Notes: generated by a model from the letters alone, not told the origin. Shown: positions 48,567 through 58,751, numbered from the stretch's first letter. The stretch: DNA of 64,000 nucleotides from Bacteroidaceae bacterium (GCA_017458585.1 JAFTAJ010000043.1:1-64000); one strand, 5' to 3'. A program made the numbers and translations.

Positions 48567-49548
48567 GATTGATTTCTCCCCACTTTGCCACCTCGGGCAC
48601 GATATTGAGTGTTACCAGCTCGTCGCGCATTTTGCAGAGGTGCTCATAGCTCTGGTCAAGCTTGGCGTTCTCCTCGGGTGTTCCCTGTGGTACTTCATAG
48701 TGGCAGCCAGTGGTGTCGAGCGTGGTCTTCATGGCCATCATGATGTTGTGGTATTTGCCACTATTTACATAGGTGCCTGCGGGGAAGCGGAAAGGCTTGC
48801 CTCCCATCACGCTGGCGATCATCTCCACGGAGAGCTGCGACGGGCTCTGGAATGAGCTACGTCCACGCAGTTTGATGATAGCGCTTCCGCCCTGTGTTAC
48901 GGCAGTCTTCATTGCCTCCCACTCCTCGGTGGGGAACTCGGGTGTGCCGATGATGTCAACAAGCTTGCGACCTGCTATCTCTACATGGCTGCCAAATACT
49001 GCCATCTGCTCGCCGTGACCGCCATAGGTGGCGCAGCCGGTGATCTGATTCTGCATCACGCCAAACTTCTTGGCGAGGGCGCTCTGGAGTCGGGTGGTGT
49101 CAAGACCTGCGAGTGTGGTTACCTGGCTGGGCTTGAGGCCGGAATAGAGCAGGGTTACGAGGCCGGTAAGGTCGGCGGGGTTGAAGATAATAACCACATG
49201 CTTCACATCGGGGCAGAATTTCTTGATATTCTCGCCCAGTCCTTTGGCTATCTCGCAGTTGCCCTTGAGGAGGTCTTCGCGGGTCATGCCCTCCTTGCGC
49301 GGAGCACCACCTGAAGAGATGATATACTTAGCTCCGGCGAAAGCCTCGGCTGCATCTGTTGTGGCCACGATTGTGGCACCGTCAAAACCACTCTGGCGCA
49401 TTTCCTCTGCCACGCCTTCGGGTGAGAACACATCGTAAAGGCAGATGTTGGAGGTCAGGCCCAGTGTAAGTGCGGTCTGCACCATGTTGGAGCCAATCAT
49501 ACCAGCGGCTCCGACAATCACAAGTTTGTCGTTTGTTAAGAATGTCAT
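48556..49548 (-). CDS. mdh: Malate dehydrogenase
   Basis: A 330-residue NAD-dependent enzyme interconverting malate and oxaloacetate. Visible are the nucleotide-binding 'VIVGAAGMIGSNM', 'GGAPRKEGMTREDLLKGN' with substrate Arg, 'IIFNPADLTG', 'AGLDTTRLQSALAKKFGV' and the catalytic His in 'TYGGHGEQMAVF'. In these anaerobes it serves the reductive branch to succinate and propionate. It is monocistronic. A heptamer array fills the leader just upstream of the start codon. Confidence 0.95.
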   Translation of the reverse strand: MTFLTNDKLVIVGAAGMIGSNMVQTALTLGLTSNICLYDVFSPEGVAEEMRQSGFDGATIVATTDAAEAFAGAKYIISSGGAPRKEGMTREDLLKGNCEIAKGLGENIKKFCPDVKHVVIIFNPADLTGLVTLLYSGLKPSQVTTLAGLDTTRLQSALAKKFGVMQNQITGCATYGGHGEQMAVFGSHVEIAGRKLVDIIGTPEFPTEEWEAMKTAVTQGGSAIIKLRGRSSFQSPSQLSVEMIASVMGGKPFRFPAGTYVNSGKYHNIMMAMKTTLDTTGCHYEVPQGTPEENAKLDQSYEHLCKMRDELVTLNIVPEVAKWGEINPNL

Positions 49549-49552
49549 AGTT

Positions 49553-49580
49553 ATTTGAGTTTTGAGATTTGAAATTTATT
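49553..49580. repeat. Four-unit ATTTGAG heptamer array in the mdh leader
   Basis: Plus-strand units ATTTGAG, TTTTGAG, ATTTGAA, ATTTATT. On the mRNA strand this is an A-rich tract ending 4 nt before the start codon, where a ribosome-binding site would be. Confidence 0.7.
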
Positions 49581-49589
49581 AGTGGAATG

Positions 49590-49597
49590 CAAATGTA
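49590..49597 (-). promoter_or_regulatory. -7 element of mdh
   Basis: The minus strand reads TACATTTG, a full match to TAnnTTTG, 41 nt upstream of the start codon. No clear -33 TTG is present. Confidence 0.6.
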
Positions 49598-49641
49598 GCA
49601 CTTTTCCTGTTATCGTTATAATTTTTCTTAAGAAAAAACAC

Positions 49642-51723
49642 TTAATCGCCCCTGAGAGTTTCATTATTTTCGGAGTTTTCTGTGTTTTCTTTGGGTTTCT
49701 CCAAGTCAGGATAACTTATTCTGGCATGATAGATGGTCTTGAGACTGCTCACGAGCACCTCCTTGGCAGTAGCGACATCCTGGAAGGTTATGGGGCAGTG
49801 TGAGAAACATCCGTCGGCCACCTGCTGGTCAATAATCTTGTTCACCAAGTCGCGTATGGAGGTCTCTGTCTTCTCGGCCAGGCTACGCGAAGCGGCCTCC
49901 GTAGAGTCAGCCATCATCAGGATGGCCTGCTCCTTGGTCTGCGGATTAGGGCCAGGATAGGTGAACAGTTCCTCGTTGACAGGCTCGTCGGGATGCTTGT
50001 TGACATAGTTGACATAGAAGAACTTAGCCTTGCTCCTGCCGTGGTGAGTGGCAATGCACTCCTTGATGACGGATGGCAGCCTGTGTTTTTCAGCCATCTC
50101 AATGCCGTCGGCGACATGGCGTATAATAATCTGAGCACTCTGCTCCTCGGGCAGGTCATCGTGAGGATTAGTGCCGCTCTGATTTTCCGTAAAGAAAGCG
50201 GGATTCTGCAATTTGCCGATGTCATGGTATAATGCGGCAGTCCTGACGAGCTGCACATTGGCGCCAATCTTGCCCGCCACCTCTGCCGACAGGTTGGCCA
50301 CCTGCATAGAGTGGTTGAAGGTGCCCTGCGCCTCCTTGGACATCTGTCGAAGGAGCGGTGTGTTGACATTCGACAACTCGACTAGGGTGACGCTAGAGAT
50401 AAAACCGAACATCTTCTCAAACAACAGCATCAGAGGATAGGCAAAGAGCAGTAGCACTCCGCTGATGGCTATGCGCTCGTACCACGAGGGGTCGATGGTG
50501 CTGAGGATAAAGCCTTGACTGAGGTCGTAGCCCAGTTTAATAAGTGCCGTCAGCGCTGTGATGAGCAGCACCGTGCGGAACAGCTGTGAGCGCGAGGTCA
50601 GCTCCCTGAGCGAATAGATAGCCGTGAGTCCCGCCACTATCTCGAGCAGCATAAACTCGTAGGGGCTATGCAGCGACAGCGAACAGATGCTGACGATAGT
50701 AACCATAGCAGCGAAGGCTGTGCGAGAGTCCATAAACACTCGTATGAAGATGGGCACTATTGCGAAGGGAACAATATAAACATTCAGCTCCGTAGGCTGC
50801 TGCACCAACTGTGCCGCCACTGTAAAGAGCAAGATAAGGCTAAGCAGTAATCCGACGCTGCGCAACTCGCTGGCGTAATCTGGGCGATAGAGCACAAGAT
50901 ACGCCATAAACATGTTCATCAAGAGAATCACGCAAAGGAACTGCCCCAGGATTAACAGTACGGCCTCTGCACCGCTCTCACTACGTTTCTCGGTCTCCTT
51001 CTGCAGAGACTGGAGCACCTTCATAGTATGGTCGGTAACTATCTCGCCCCGGTCGATAATCTTCTGGCCGCTCTGCACCAAGCCGTGGCTGGGCACGATG
51101 TTTGACAAAGCCTCCTTGCGCACCAAAGCTGTGCGCTCAGAGTCGTATATCAGATTGGGGGCAATATAGTTGTTGATATTGCATCGCGCCACTACCTCCT
51201 TAGACAGATGGAGCGAGTCAGCCTTGCGGACTATCATCTCGTAAGCCAGCCTAGGCGAGAGGATGGTGCTGACAGCTTTCACCTGAGCCGCGCCACCACT
51301 GACAATACTGATAGCCTTAACGCTGTCGATCACCAGCGAATAATCGTGCTGACTCGTGATGCCGCGGTCATAGGCGCTGGCAAGCAAGCGCGTCAAGAGC
51401 AGTCGCTCCTTATGGTTGAGCACCAGCGACAGATTGGTAGAGAAATCGCGCTTGAAATTGTCCACTTGTAATTCGCCTACTGAAGAGTCGTGCTTGAAGA
51501 ACGGCTTAAGATTGCGCAACACGCTGTCGCGCTCTGCCTTCAGCTGCGCTTCGGACTTATAAATCGGGAAATCATACTCCGCGATAATCTGCGAGTATTT
51601 CCACGGTTTGCCTACCGCATAATCATAGGTAAAGTTATGCTCGTGGGGCATGAAATAGACAATGATGGCAGAACAGATCACCACCAGCAAAAACCGACTC
51701 AACAACTTATAGCGGCTCCACAT
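49642..51723 (-). CDS. 7TM-HD phosphohydrolase, PgpH-type cyclic-di-AMP phosphodiesterase
   Basis: A 693-residue inner-membrane protein. An N-terminal TM segment (~8-25) is followed by an extracytoplasmic 7TMR-HD domain (to ~260), seven TM helices (~265-460) and a C-terminal HD domain (~475-650) with 'TFNHSMQVANLSAEVA', the metal-binding 'ALYHDIGKLQNPAFF' and 'CIATHHGRSKAKFFY'. PgpH proteins of this architecture hydrolyse cyclic di-AMP. This assignment rests on architecture; substrate specificity is not shown by the sequence. It is divergent from gltX and has a strong promoter. Confidence 0.9.
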   Translation of the reverse strand: MWSRYKLLSRFLLVVICSAIIVYFMPHEHNFTYDYAVGKPWKYSQIIAEYDFPIYKSEAQLKAERDSVLRNLKPFFKHDSSVGELQVDNFKRDFSTNLSLVLNHKERLLLTRLLASAYDRGITSQHDYSLVIDSVKAISIVSGGAAQVKAVSTILSPRLAYEMIVRKADSLHLSKEVVARCNINNYIAPNLIYDSERTALVRKEALSNIVPSHGLVQSGQKIIDRGEIVTDHTMKVLQSLQKETEKRSESGAEAVLLILGQFLCVILLMNMFMAYLVLYRPDYASELRSVGLLLSLILLFTVAAQLVQQPTELNVYIVPFAIVPIFIRVFMDSRTAFAAMVTIVSICSLSLHSPYEFMLLEIVAGLTAIYSLRELTSRSQLFRTVLLITALTALIKLGYDLSQGFILSTIDPSWYERIAISGVLLLFAYPLMLLFEKMFGFISSVTLVELSNVNTPLLRQMSKEAQGTFNHSMQVANLSAEVAGKIGANVQLVRTAALYHDIGKLQNPAFFTENQSGTNPHDDLPEEQSAQIIIRHVADGIEMAEKHRLPSVIKECIATHHGRSKAKFFYVNYVNKHPDEPVNEELFTYPGPNPQTKEQAILMMADSTEAASRSLAEKTETSIRDLVNKIIDQQVADGCFSHCPITFQDVATAKEVLVSSLKTIYHARISYPDLEKPKENTENSENNETLRGD

Positions 51724-51764
51724 AGATTTATCGCTTTAGATTAAGAAGAATGAGTTTAGTCTTG

Positions 51765-51794
51765 CAAATATAAGACAATAAACTGAAATCGCAA
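51765..51794 (-). promoter_or_regulatory. Promoter of the pgpH-like gene
   Basis: Minus strand: TTG (51792-51794), 19 nt, TATATTTG (51765-51772), a full consensus match. Confidence 0.75.
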
Positions 51795-51878
51795 GTCTAA
51801 AACCCACAAAAACATCATATTTTTGCGCTATCTGCACAATTTTATATATATTAATAAGGTATCTTGCTCTTTTTTGAT

Positions 51879-51886
51879 TATCTTTG
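51879..51886 (+). promoter_or_regulatory. -7 element of the gltX-waaA operon
   Basis: TATCTTTG, 21 nt upstream of ATG 51908. The in-frame TTG at 51884 lies within it. Confidence 0.65.
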
Positions 51887-51907
51887 CAGCTAAATTCAAA
51901 AACTCCA

Positions 51908-53470
51908 ATGGAAGCAAGAAGTATAAGAGTACGCTTTGCCCCCAGCCCTACCGGGCCTCTGCATATCGGCGGCGTACGCACAGCACTCTATAACTATCTC
52001 TTTGCCCGCAAGCATGGTGGCAAAATGATTTTCCGCATTGAGGATACCGACTCCTCACGTTTTGTGCCTGGAGCAGAAGAGTATATTATCGAGAGTTTCC
52101 GCTGGCTCGGCATAGATTTTGACGAGGGTGTGGGCATTGGCGGCGAGTATGGTCCCTATCGCCAGTCGGAACGCCGCGACATATACAAGCAGTATGTAGA
52201 TATCCTTTTGAACAACGGCTCTGCCTATATTGCTTTTGACACCCCCGAGGAGCTTACCACCAAGAGAGCCGAGCTGCCCAATTTCCAGTACGACGCCTCT
52301 ACCCGCATGCAGATGCGCAACTCCCTCACCCTGCCGCAGGCTGAGGTGGAGGAGCTAATGGCTGCAGGTGCGCAGTATGTGGTGCGATTCAAGATAGAGC
52401 CTGGGCAGGATGTACATGTACGCGACATCATCCGTGGCGACGTAGTCATCAACTCCACGGTGCTCGACGACAAGGTGCTCTACAAGAGTGCCGATCAGTT
52501 GCCCACCTACCATCTCGCCAACATTGTGGACGACCACCTGATGGAGGTCTCCCACGTGATACGCGGCGAGGAGTGGTTGCCCTCAGCCCCGCTACATGTA
52601 TTGCTCTACAAGGCCTTCGGTTGGGAGGACACCATGCCCGCTTTCGCCCATCTGCCACTGTTGCTCAAACCCGACGGCAAGGGCAAGCTCTCCAAGCGCG
52701 ACGGCGACAAGCTGGGATTTCCCGTCTTCCCGCTGGAGTGGCACGACCCCGAGACCGGCAATGTGTCCTCCGGTTATCGCGAGAGCGGCTATCTGCCGGA
52801 GGCCGTTATCAACTTCCTTGCCCTGCTGGGCTGGAACCCCGGCACTGAGCAGGAACTGTTTACCATGCAGGAACTCATAGAACTCTTTGACCTGAGCCGC
52901 TGTTCCAAGGCCGGAGCACGCTTCGACTACATGAAAGGCTGGTGGTTTAACCGCGAATATCTCCTACAGAAAACCAACGAAGAGTTGGCGCCCGCCTTTG
53001 TAGAGCTGCTGGCAGCCAACGGCGTTACTGCCACGCCAGACCGTGCCGCCCAGGTAATAGGAATGATGAAACAGAAGGTTGTAGAGTACGTTGACGGGCA
53101 GAGCAAGCAGGTGAAGAGGCGTGGTGTCTCTTTCATAAACGACCTCTGGCCCCTGACCGACTTTTTCTTTATCGCGCCTGAGACCTTTGACCGCGACGAT
53201 AAGTTTATCCGCAAGAACTGGACCGAGAATACCGCCTCCGAGATGACTCTCCTTGCAGAGCAGTTGGAGAAGGTGGAGGACTTCAGCGTGGATGGCATGA
53301 AAGCCATCGTAGATCCATGGGTGGAGGAAACAGGCATCCGTCCGTGGAATGCCTGGCGCATCTGCCTCGTGGGCAAAGGGCAGGGTCCCGACATGTATGA
53401 ATTGGCCGCATTCCTCGGCAAAGACGAGACTCTGAGTCGCATGCGCCACGCGATCAACACACTCAAATAA
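51908..53470 (+). CDS. gltX: Glutamate-tRNA ligase
   Basis: A 520-residue class I aminoacyl-tRNA synthetase that charges tRNA-Glu. Motifs: '[21 protein letters not shown]' (HIGH-type, residues ~8-28) and '[15 protein letters not shown]' (KMSKS-type), plus the '[19 protein letters not shown]' signature. The start is ATG 51908; the earlier TTG lies in the -7 promoter element. The C-terminal anticodon-binding domain is complete. waaA follows after 11 bp, likely in one transcript. Confidence 0.96.
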   Translation: MEARSIRVRFAPSPTGPLHIGGVRTALYNYLFARKHGGKMIFRIEDTDSSRFVPGAEEYIIESFRWLGIDFDEGVGIGGEYGPYRQSERRDIYKQYVDILLNNGSAYIAFDTPEELTTKRAELPNFQYDASTRMQMRNSLTLPQAEVEELMAAGAQYVVRFKIEPGQDVHVRDIIRGDVVINSTVLDDKVLYKSADQLPTYHLANIVDDHLMEVSHVIRGEEWLPSAPLHVLLYKAFGWEDTMPAFAHLPLLLKPDGKGKLSKRDGDKLGFPVFPLEWHDPETGNVSSGYRESGYLPEAVINFLALLGWNPGTEQELFTMQELIELFDLSRCSKAGARFDYMKGWWFNREYLLQKTNEELAPAFVELLAANGVTATPDRAAQVIGMMKQKVVEYVDGQSKQVKRRGVSFINDLWPLTDFFFIAPETFDRDDKFIRKNWTENTASEMTLLAEQLEKVEDFSVDGMKAIVDPWVEETGIRPWNAWRICLVGKGQGPDMYELAAFLGKDETLSRMRHAINTLK

Positions 53471-53481
53471 ATAACAACCTC

Positions 53482-54720
53482 ATGTACTCGCTTGCCATCT
53501 ACATATATATGTTTTGCGTCAACCTTGTGGCCATCTTCAACCGCAAGGCTCGGCTGCTAATGGTAGGGCATAGCAAGACATACGACATACTGCGCAGCGG
53601 CATCCATGAAGGTGACAATATCATTTGGTTTCACGCAGCCTCGCTTGGCGAGTTTGAGCAAGGGCGTCCGCTGATAGAAAAGATTCGCGAAAACCATCCC
53701 GAATACAAGATACTGCTAACATTCTTCTCCCCCTCGGGCTACGAAGTAAGGAAAGACTACAAGGGAGCCGACGTGATCTGCTACCTGCCGTTTGACACCA
53801 AGCTCAATGCGCGCAAATTCATGCGCATAGCGAAGCCAAAGATGGCATTCTTCATCAAGTATGAGTTCTGGCAGAACTATCTCACCGCGTTGCACCATCG
53901 CGGCATTCCTGTGTACAGCGTTGCCAGCATCTTCAGGCCTAACCAAATCTTCTTCCGCTGGTACGGCCATAAGTATCGCAACGTGCTCCGCACCTTCGCC
54001 CACCTATTTGTGCAGAACCAAAAGTCCGTTGACCTGCTTCGTACACTAAATGTAACCAACACTTCTATTGTGGGTGACACCCGCTTAGACCGCGTGCTGC
54101 AAATCAAGGAGCAGGCCAAGGAACTTCCCCTGTGCGAAGCGTTTGCCAAATCACCGCTATCACAGTCTGGCTCCTCCATCCTCGTAGCAGGTAGCAGCTG
54201 GCAGCCAGATGAAGACATTATTATCGATTATTTCAACAGCCATCCCAACCAGCGACTTATCGTCGCCCCACATGTGGTCAGCGACAGTCACCTCGCCGAA
54301 ATAGAGGGCAAGCTGCAGCGCCCCGCTGTGCGCTACAGTCAAGCCACCGCGGAGACTGCCGCCGAAGCACACTGTCTCATTATTGACTGCTACGGACTTC
54401 TGTCCTCCATCTATCGCTACGCTACCGTGGCCTACGTGGGCGGAGGCTTTGGTGCAGGCATCCACAATGTGCCAGAGGCCGCTGTGTATGGTGTGCCCGT
54501 CATCATCGGCCCCAACAACCAGAAGTTCCGCGAAGCACGCAAACTTATTGAACTCGGCGGATGTTTTGAGATACATAACAGCGAAGAGTATTCTTCCGTT
54601 ATCGATATGCTGACTTCGCAGCCCGACTCCCTTATAAAAGCATCTACAGCCTCTGCCGATTACATAAAAGCAAACGCAGGAGCTGTAGATATGATATACA
54701 ATTACGTATTTAAGGGATAA
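53482..54720 (+). CDS. waaA: 3-deoxy-D-manno-octulosonic acid (Kdo) transferase
   Basis: A 412-residue membrane-associated GT30-type enzyme that attaches Kdo to lipid A in lipopolysaccharide synthesis. An N-terminal TM helix (~3-20) is followed by 'IIWFHAASLGEFEQGRPLIE' with the catalytic Glu, 'PKMAFFIKYEFWQNYL', 'VASIFRPNQ' and the C-terminal 'VAYVGGGFGAGIHNVPEAAVYGVPVIIGPN'. It is second in the operon with gltX. Its last 11 bp overlap tail-to-tail with the polysaccharide deacetylase gene. Confidence 0.94.
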   Translation: MYSLAIYIYMFCVNLVAIFNRKARLLMVGHSKTYDILRSGIHEGDNIIWFHAASLGEFEQGRPLIEKIRENHPEYKILLTFFSPSGYEVRKDYKGADVICYLPFDTKLNARKFMRIAKPKMAFFIKYEFWQNYLTALHHRGIPVYSVASIFRPNQIFFRWYGHKYRNVLRTFAHLFVQNQKSVDLLRTLNVTNTSIVGDTRLDRVLQIKEQAKELPLCEAFAKSPLSQSGSSILVAGSSWQPDEDIIIDYFNSHPNQRLIVAPHVVSDSHLAEIEGKLQRPAVRYSQATAETAAEAHCLIIDCYGLLSSIYRYATVAYVGGGFGAGIHNVPEAAVYGVPVIIGPNNQKFREARKLIELGGCFEIHNSEEYSSVIDMLTSQPDSLIKASTASADYIKANAGAVDMIYNYVFKG

Positions 54721-55321
54721 GCTTAAACTCGTATCCTTCCTTTTGCAGCCATTCTATACTGCGGGGCAAAGCGCTCCACAGCTTATCGGCCGAGCGCAGC
54801 GAGTCGTGGAATGTGATAATGCTGCCTGGGCGAGCATAGCGCTTCACATTTTCAAATACCTCATCAGCATTAAGACGCTTACTGTAGTCGCGCGTCACGA
54901 GATCCCACATCACCAATTTGTAATGCCGCTTAAGGAAATGGTATTGCCTGTTGCGCAGCCAGCCATGGGGCGGACGGAAGAGGTCAGAATGAATCAGGGC
55001 GTCTGCCTTATGCACATTGGCAACGTAGTCCTTGCTTCGTACCACTAATCCGTTTAGATGATTGAATGTGTGATTGCCAATGCGATGCCCTGCAGCCTTG
55101 ACCATCTCAAACTCCTTGGGATGTTTCCTCACATTATCGCCAACCATGAAGAAAGTAGCCTTGATGCCGTAATGGTCGAGCACCTCAAGCACACGTGGAG
55201 TGATGTCGGGGATTGGGCCATCGTCAAAGGTGAGGTACACAGCCCTCTCCTCCGGCTTGATTCGCCAGAGAGCCTTGAGGCCGAATAGTCGCAGAAAACC
55301 GGACGGCTGCTCGATGAACAT
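54710..55321 (-). CDS. Polysaccharide deacetylase (NodB-type)
   Basis: A 203-residue CE4-family metal-dependent deacetylase of peptidoglycan or another N-acetylated glycan. 'VYLTFDDGPIPDITPRVLEVL' carries the catalytic and metal Asp pair, 'HRIGNHTFNH' the two His ligands, and 'FRPPHGW' and 'IITFHDS' the later motifs. No cleavable signal peptide is visible. The 3' end overlaps waaA on the other strand by 11 bp; DUF2723 lies upstream on the same strand. Confidence 0.93.
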   Translation of the reverse strand: MFIEQPSGFLRLFGLKALWRIKPEERAVYLTFDDGPIPDITPRVLEVLDHYGIKATFFMVGDNVRKHPKEFEMVKAAGHRIGNHTFNHLNGLVVRSKDYVANVHKADALIHSDLFRPPHGWLRNRQYHFLKRHYKLVMWDLVTRDYSKRLNADEVFENVKRYARPGSIITFHDSLRSADKLWSALPRSIEWLQKEGYEFKLIP

Positions 55322-55358
55322 GGGGCAGATAGGCTGTTATGAAGTTTGAGAGCAATGG

Positions 55359-58300
55359 CTAGAAGTCCAGTTGGACGCCAGCTGCATTAAGACGCTCGTA
55401 GTATGAGTTGAACAGAGCTGTGTACTTCTTTGCCAGAGCATCGCTACCAATCTTCTCAAAGCCGAGAACAGCAGAGTAGAGATTGGTCATGTATGTATTG
55501 CAGTTATAAGCACTCATCTGCACAGGCTTGGCGGAGTAGTTGAGGTACCAGTTGAGATACTGGTCGGCTGTGCGGGCGAAGATGGTGAGGAGTTCCTCAG
55601 CCTTAGCCTTGTTGCCAACAGCATTCCATGCAAGAGCAAGGTCGTTGGTACCACCGATATAGTCGCCATAGCTGACAACCTTCTCGGGGAACGCCTCGTC
55701 AGACTTCTCAAGCACCTTCTTGGCTCTCTCAAGGTCGCCTCTCTTCACCAGCTCATCAGCAAGGATAGAGAACATGCGACGATTAGACAGGCACATGTGG
55801 CTCATGGTCTCGTCAATGTAGATGCCCGGCTGGTTAAGATTACCAAACTTATACTTGTGCATCACATTGTCGTACATCTTCTCCACGTCCACCGTCATAC
55901 CATTAGCGAAGGCGTTGAACGGGGTAACGCGATAGGCCAAGCCCTCCTGCACAAAGTGACCCTCCAGTCCGAGGAAGTTGTCGGGACCAACGGTGGTGGC
56001 GAAATAGATGGGACGCTCCCAGTTGGCATTGGCAATCATCTCAAGCATCATCAGCGACGGCTTATACAGCACGTTGCGCCCCTTGAGGCTTATCACCATC
56101 TCGTCAGGTATCTGACCGGTGCTGTCGGCTATGAGCATCTTAGAGCGCTTCACTGCCTCCTTGTCGATAGTGATGACGATGCTGTCGGTAGGAATAACAT
56201 TGAGTTCGGGATTGCGCACCCAGTACTTGAGGATATTCTTCAGTTCATACGGATTATCACCAAACTGCTTACGCGCAAGTTCAGGATCTTCTTCATAGAA
56301 ACGCTGTATCTCCGCTTTGTAGCCGGGCTCTACACGGACATAGTCATTCTGTCCCGTGACATACTCGGCCCTGCTCCAGCTGATGGGCACAGCAGGCGAG
56401 CTATAGGCCGGACGACACATCTGGTCGATGTACCAGTCGGTCTGCAGATAGCTGAGATTGCAGACGCGGGCATCCTGACGCACACCCTCGGTATCCTGAT
56501 TATACCATAGCGGGAAGGTGTCGTTGTCGCCGTTAGTGTAGATAATAGGATATGAGCCCTCCTGCAGAGTGTTGAGGTAGTTCTGCCCAAAGTCACGGCA
56601 CGCATAGCGTCCGCTGCGGTCATGGTCGTCCCAGTTTTGCGACGCCATCTGCACGGGTACCAGCACACACACCACGCTTACCAGCGTAGCAACAACAGGA
56701 TTGCTTATCTTGAGACGCTTCAGCCAGTCTATGATGGCGGCCACGCCCATGCCCACCCAGATGGCGAAGGCATAGAAGGAGCCTGCGTAAGCGTAGTCCC
56801 TCTCACGCGGCTGCGACGGAGTCTGATTGAGGTAAACCACGATGGCGATACCCGTCATGAAGAACAGGAAGAACACCACCCAGAACTGCTGACCGCCCTT
56901 GCGACCACGGAAAGCCTGCCAGAAAAGGCCAAGCAAGCCAAGCAGCAACGGCAGGGCATAATAGACATTGTGGCCCTTGTTCTCCTTCAAGACATCAGGC
57001 AACTGGCTCTGGTCGCCAAGGCGCATATTGTCGATGAAGGAGATACCGGTAATCCAGTTGCCGTTCTCGGTCTCGCCGGCACCCTGTATATCGTTCTGGC
57101 GTCCGCAGAAGTTCCACATAAAATAGCGCCAGTACATAAAGCCGAGCTGGTAGCTGCCAAAGAAACTGAGATTGTCTATCTGCGTGGGAATCTCCAGAGT
57201 CTGCACCTGGCCGTTACCCGGATCGTAATCGACGTAGTTATAATGCAACTCACCCAGCCATGACTTATACTGATTGGCCTTGCCGCTGTCCCAGATGCGT
57301 GGGAACAGCATGTTCTGCGCATATACATAGTCGCTCTTGCTGCCAACCTTGATATAGCTGTCGGGCTCGTCGGGGCTGGTCTTCTCTTTGCGCTGATAGA
57401 TATCCTTGCCCTCTGTCTTCTTGGGAATGAGGTGGCTGCCATCTTCGGGGTCTTCCTGCCACTCCAGCTGGGAGTTGAATGTGGGACCGTAGAGCAACGG
57501 AGCTGAGCCATACTGGTCACGAGCCAGATAGTCGCCGATAGTGAAGATATCCTCCGGCGAGTTCTGATCCATCGGCGGATTGGCCGACGAACGAATCATT
57601 ATCAACGCGTAGGTGGAGTAGCCTATCATCAGCATAAGGAAGCACAGTAGCGTAGTGTTGAGCAAACGGCGCAGATCGGTGTTTGCCACCACCTTCTTGG
57701 CCATAAAGAGGGCATAGAACAGCGCGGCAACAATAACTATACCAATCAAAATGCTTGATACACCGCTACCAAAGAACGGAATACCCAGCATTACGACCGA
57801 GGCGATAAAGAGCCACTTAGCCTTATGCAGCACCTTCTCCTTGAGGCTGAACCAGATGGCACATATGACCACAGCAACCAATATAATAAGGTACACGATA
57901 AGACCTGTGTTGAACGGCATGCCCAGCACATTAACAAACAGCAGTTCAAACCAACCGCCCACCTTCACGATGCCAGGCACTACGCCGTAGAGGATAATGC
58001 CAACAAGCACGAAGCTAAACAGCAATGCCCACAGCGAGCCCTTGACTGCTGCGTCCGGATAGCGACGATAGTAGAATATCAGAACCATAGCCGGGATGCA
58101 CAGCAGATTGAGCAGGTGCACACCTATGGACAAACCCATCAGATAGGCAATAAGAACAATCCAACGGTCAGCACCTGGTTTGTCGGCATTGTCCTCCCAC
58201 TTGAGGATAAGCCAGAACACCAAAGCGGTAAAGAATGAAGAGAACGCATATACCTCACCCTCCACGGCGCTGAACCAGAAGGTGTCGCTGAACGTATATA

Positions 58301-58688
58301 CCAATGCACCTACCACACCAGAGCCGATGATAGATATCATCTGCACGGTGGTTTTTACCTCGCCCTTCTCACAGATGAGGCGACGAAGCAAGTGCGTGAT
58401 CGTCCAGAACAGGAACAAGATGCAGCCCGCGCTGAGCAACGCAGACATGGAGTTAACCATCTTGGCTACCTGCGTGGGATCGCTGGCAAACTGAGAGAAC
58501 AGATTAGCCACCAGCATAAAGAAGGGTGCACCAGGCGGATGGCCTACCTCCAAGCGATAGCCGGTCGTTATAAACTCGGGGCAATCCCAGAAACTGGCGG
58601 TCGGCTCAAGGGTGGAGCAATATACTACCGCTGCCACGGCAAACATAAGCCAGCCGAACACATTGTTCAAAAGGTTGTATCTCTTCAT
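55359..58688 (-). CDS. DUF2723 membrane protein (TMEM260-like, probable glycosyltransferase)
   Basis: A 1109-residue protein with ~12 TM helices in the N-terminal 650 residues and a soluble C-terminal part with TPR-like helices (~950-1080). 'STLEPTASFWDCPEFITTGYRLEVGHPPGAPFFML' near the start, with acidic residues on the first extracytoplasmic loop, is the DUF2723 hallmark and resembles GT-C glycosyltransferases. The animal relative TMEM260 is a protein O-mannosyltransferase. A role in protein O-glycosylation, known in Bacteroidales, is inference. It lies 80 bp downstream of secDF beyond a terminator hairpin. Confidence 0.88.
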   Translation of the reverse strand: MKRYNLLNNVFGWLMFAVAAVVYCSTLEPTASFWDCPEFITTGYRLEVGHPPGAPFFMLVANLFSQFASDPTQVAKMVNSMSALLSAGCILFLFWTITHLLRRLICEKGEVKTTVQMISIIGSGVVGALVYTFSDTFWFSAVEGEVYAFSSFFTALVFWLILKWEDNADKPGADRWIVLIAYLMGLSIGVHLLNLLCIPAMVLIFYYRRYPDAAVKGSLWALLFSFVLVGIILYGVVPGIVKVGGWFELLFVNVLGMPFNTGLIVYLIILVAVVICAIWFSLKEKVLHKAKWLFIASVVMLGIPFFGSGVSSILIGIVIVAALFYALFMAKKVVANTDLRRLLNTTLLCFLMLMIGYSTYALIMIRSSANPPMDQNSPEDIFTIGDYLARDQYGSAPLLYGPTFNSQLEWQEDPEDGSHLIPKKTEGKDIYQRKEKTSPDEPDSYIKVGSKSDYVYAQNMLFPRIWDSGKANQYKSWLGELHYNYVDYDPGNGQVQTLEIPTQIDNLSFFGSYQLGFMYWRYFMWNFCGRQNDIQGAGETENGNWITGISFIDNMRLGDQSQLPDVLKENKGHNVYYALPLLLGLLGLFWQAFRGRKGGQQFWVVFFLFFMTGIAIVVYLNQTPSQPRERDYAYAGSFYAFAIWVGMGVAAIIDWLKRLKISNPVVATLVSVVCVLVPVQMASQNWDDHDRSGRYACRDFGQNYLNTLQEGSYPIIYTNGDNDTFPLWYNQDTEGVRQDARVCNLSYLQTDWYIDQMCRPAYSSPAVPISWSRAEYVTGQNDYVRVEPGYKAEIQRFYEEDPELARKQFGDNPYELKNILKYWVRNPELNVIPTDSIVITIDKEAVKRSKMLIADSTGQIPDEMVISLKGRNVLYKPSLMMLEMIANANWERPIYFATTVGPDNFLGLEGHFVQEGLAYRVTPFNAFANGMTVDVEKMYDNVMHKYKFGNLNQPGIYIDETMSHMCLSNRRMFSILADELVKRGDLERAKKVLEKSDEAFPEKVVSYGDYIGGTNDLALAWNAVGNKAKAEELLTIFARTADQYLNWYLNYSAKPVQMSAYNCNTYMTNLYSAVLGFEKIGSDALAKKYTALFNSYYERLNAAGVQLDF

Positions 58689-58714
58689 TGCTTTGGATTG
58701 TTTCTTCTTTAAGA

Positions 58715-58751
58715 TTTTCGGGAGGCACAGTAGGACTGCGCCTCCCGAAAA
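58715..58751 (-). terminator. Terminator of secDF
   Basis: TTTTCGGGAGGCACAGT / ACTGCGCCTCCCGAAAA, 17 positions with one mismatch on the plus strand that becomes a G-U pair on the minus strand. This supports minus-strand transcription. The loop is 3 nt. Confidence 0.85.
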
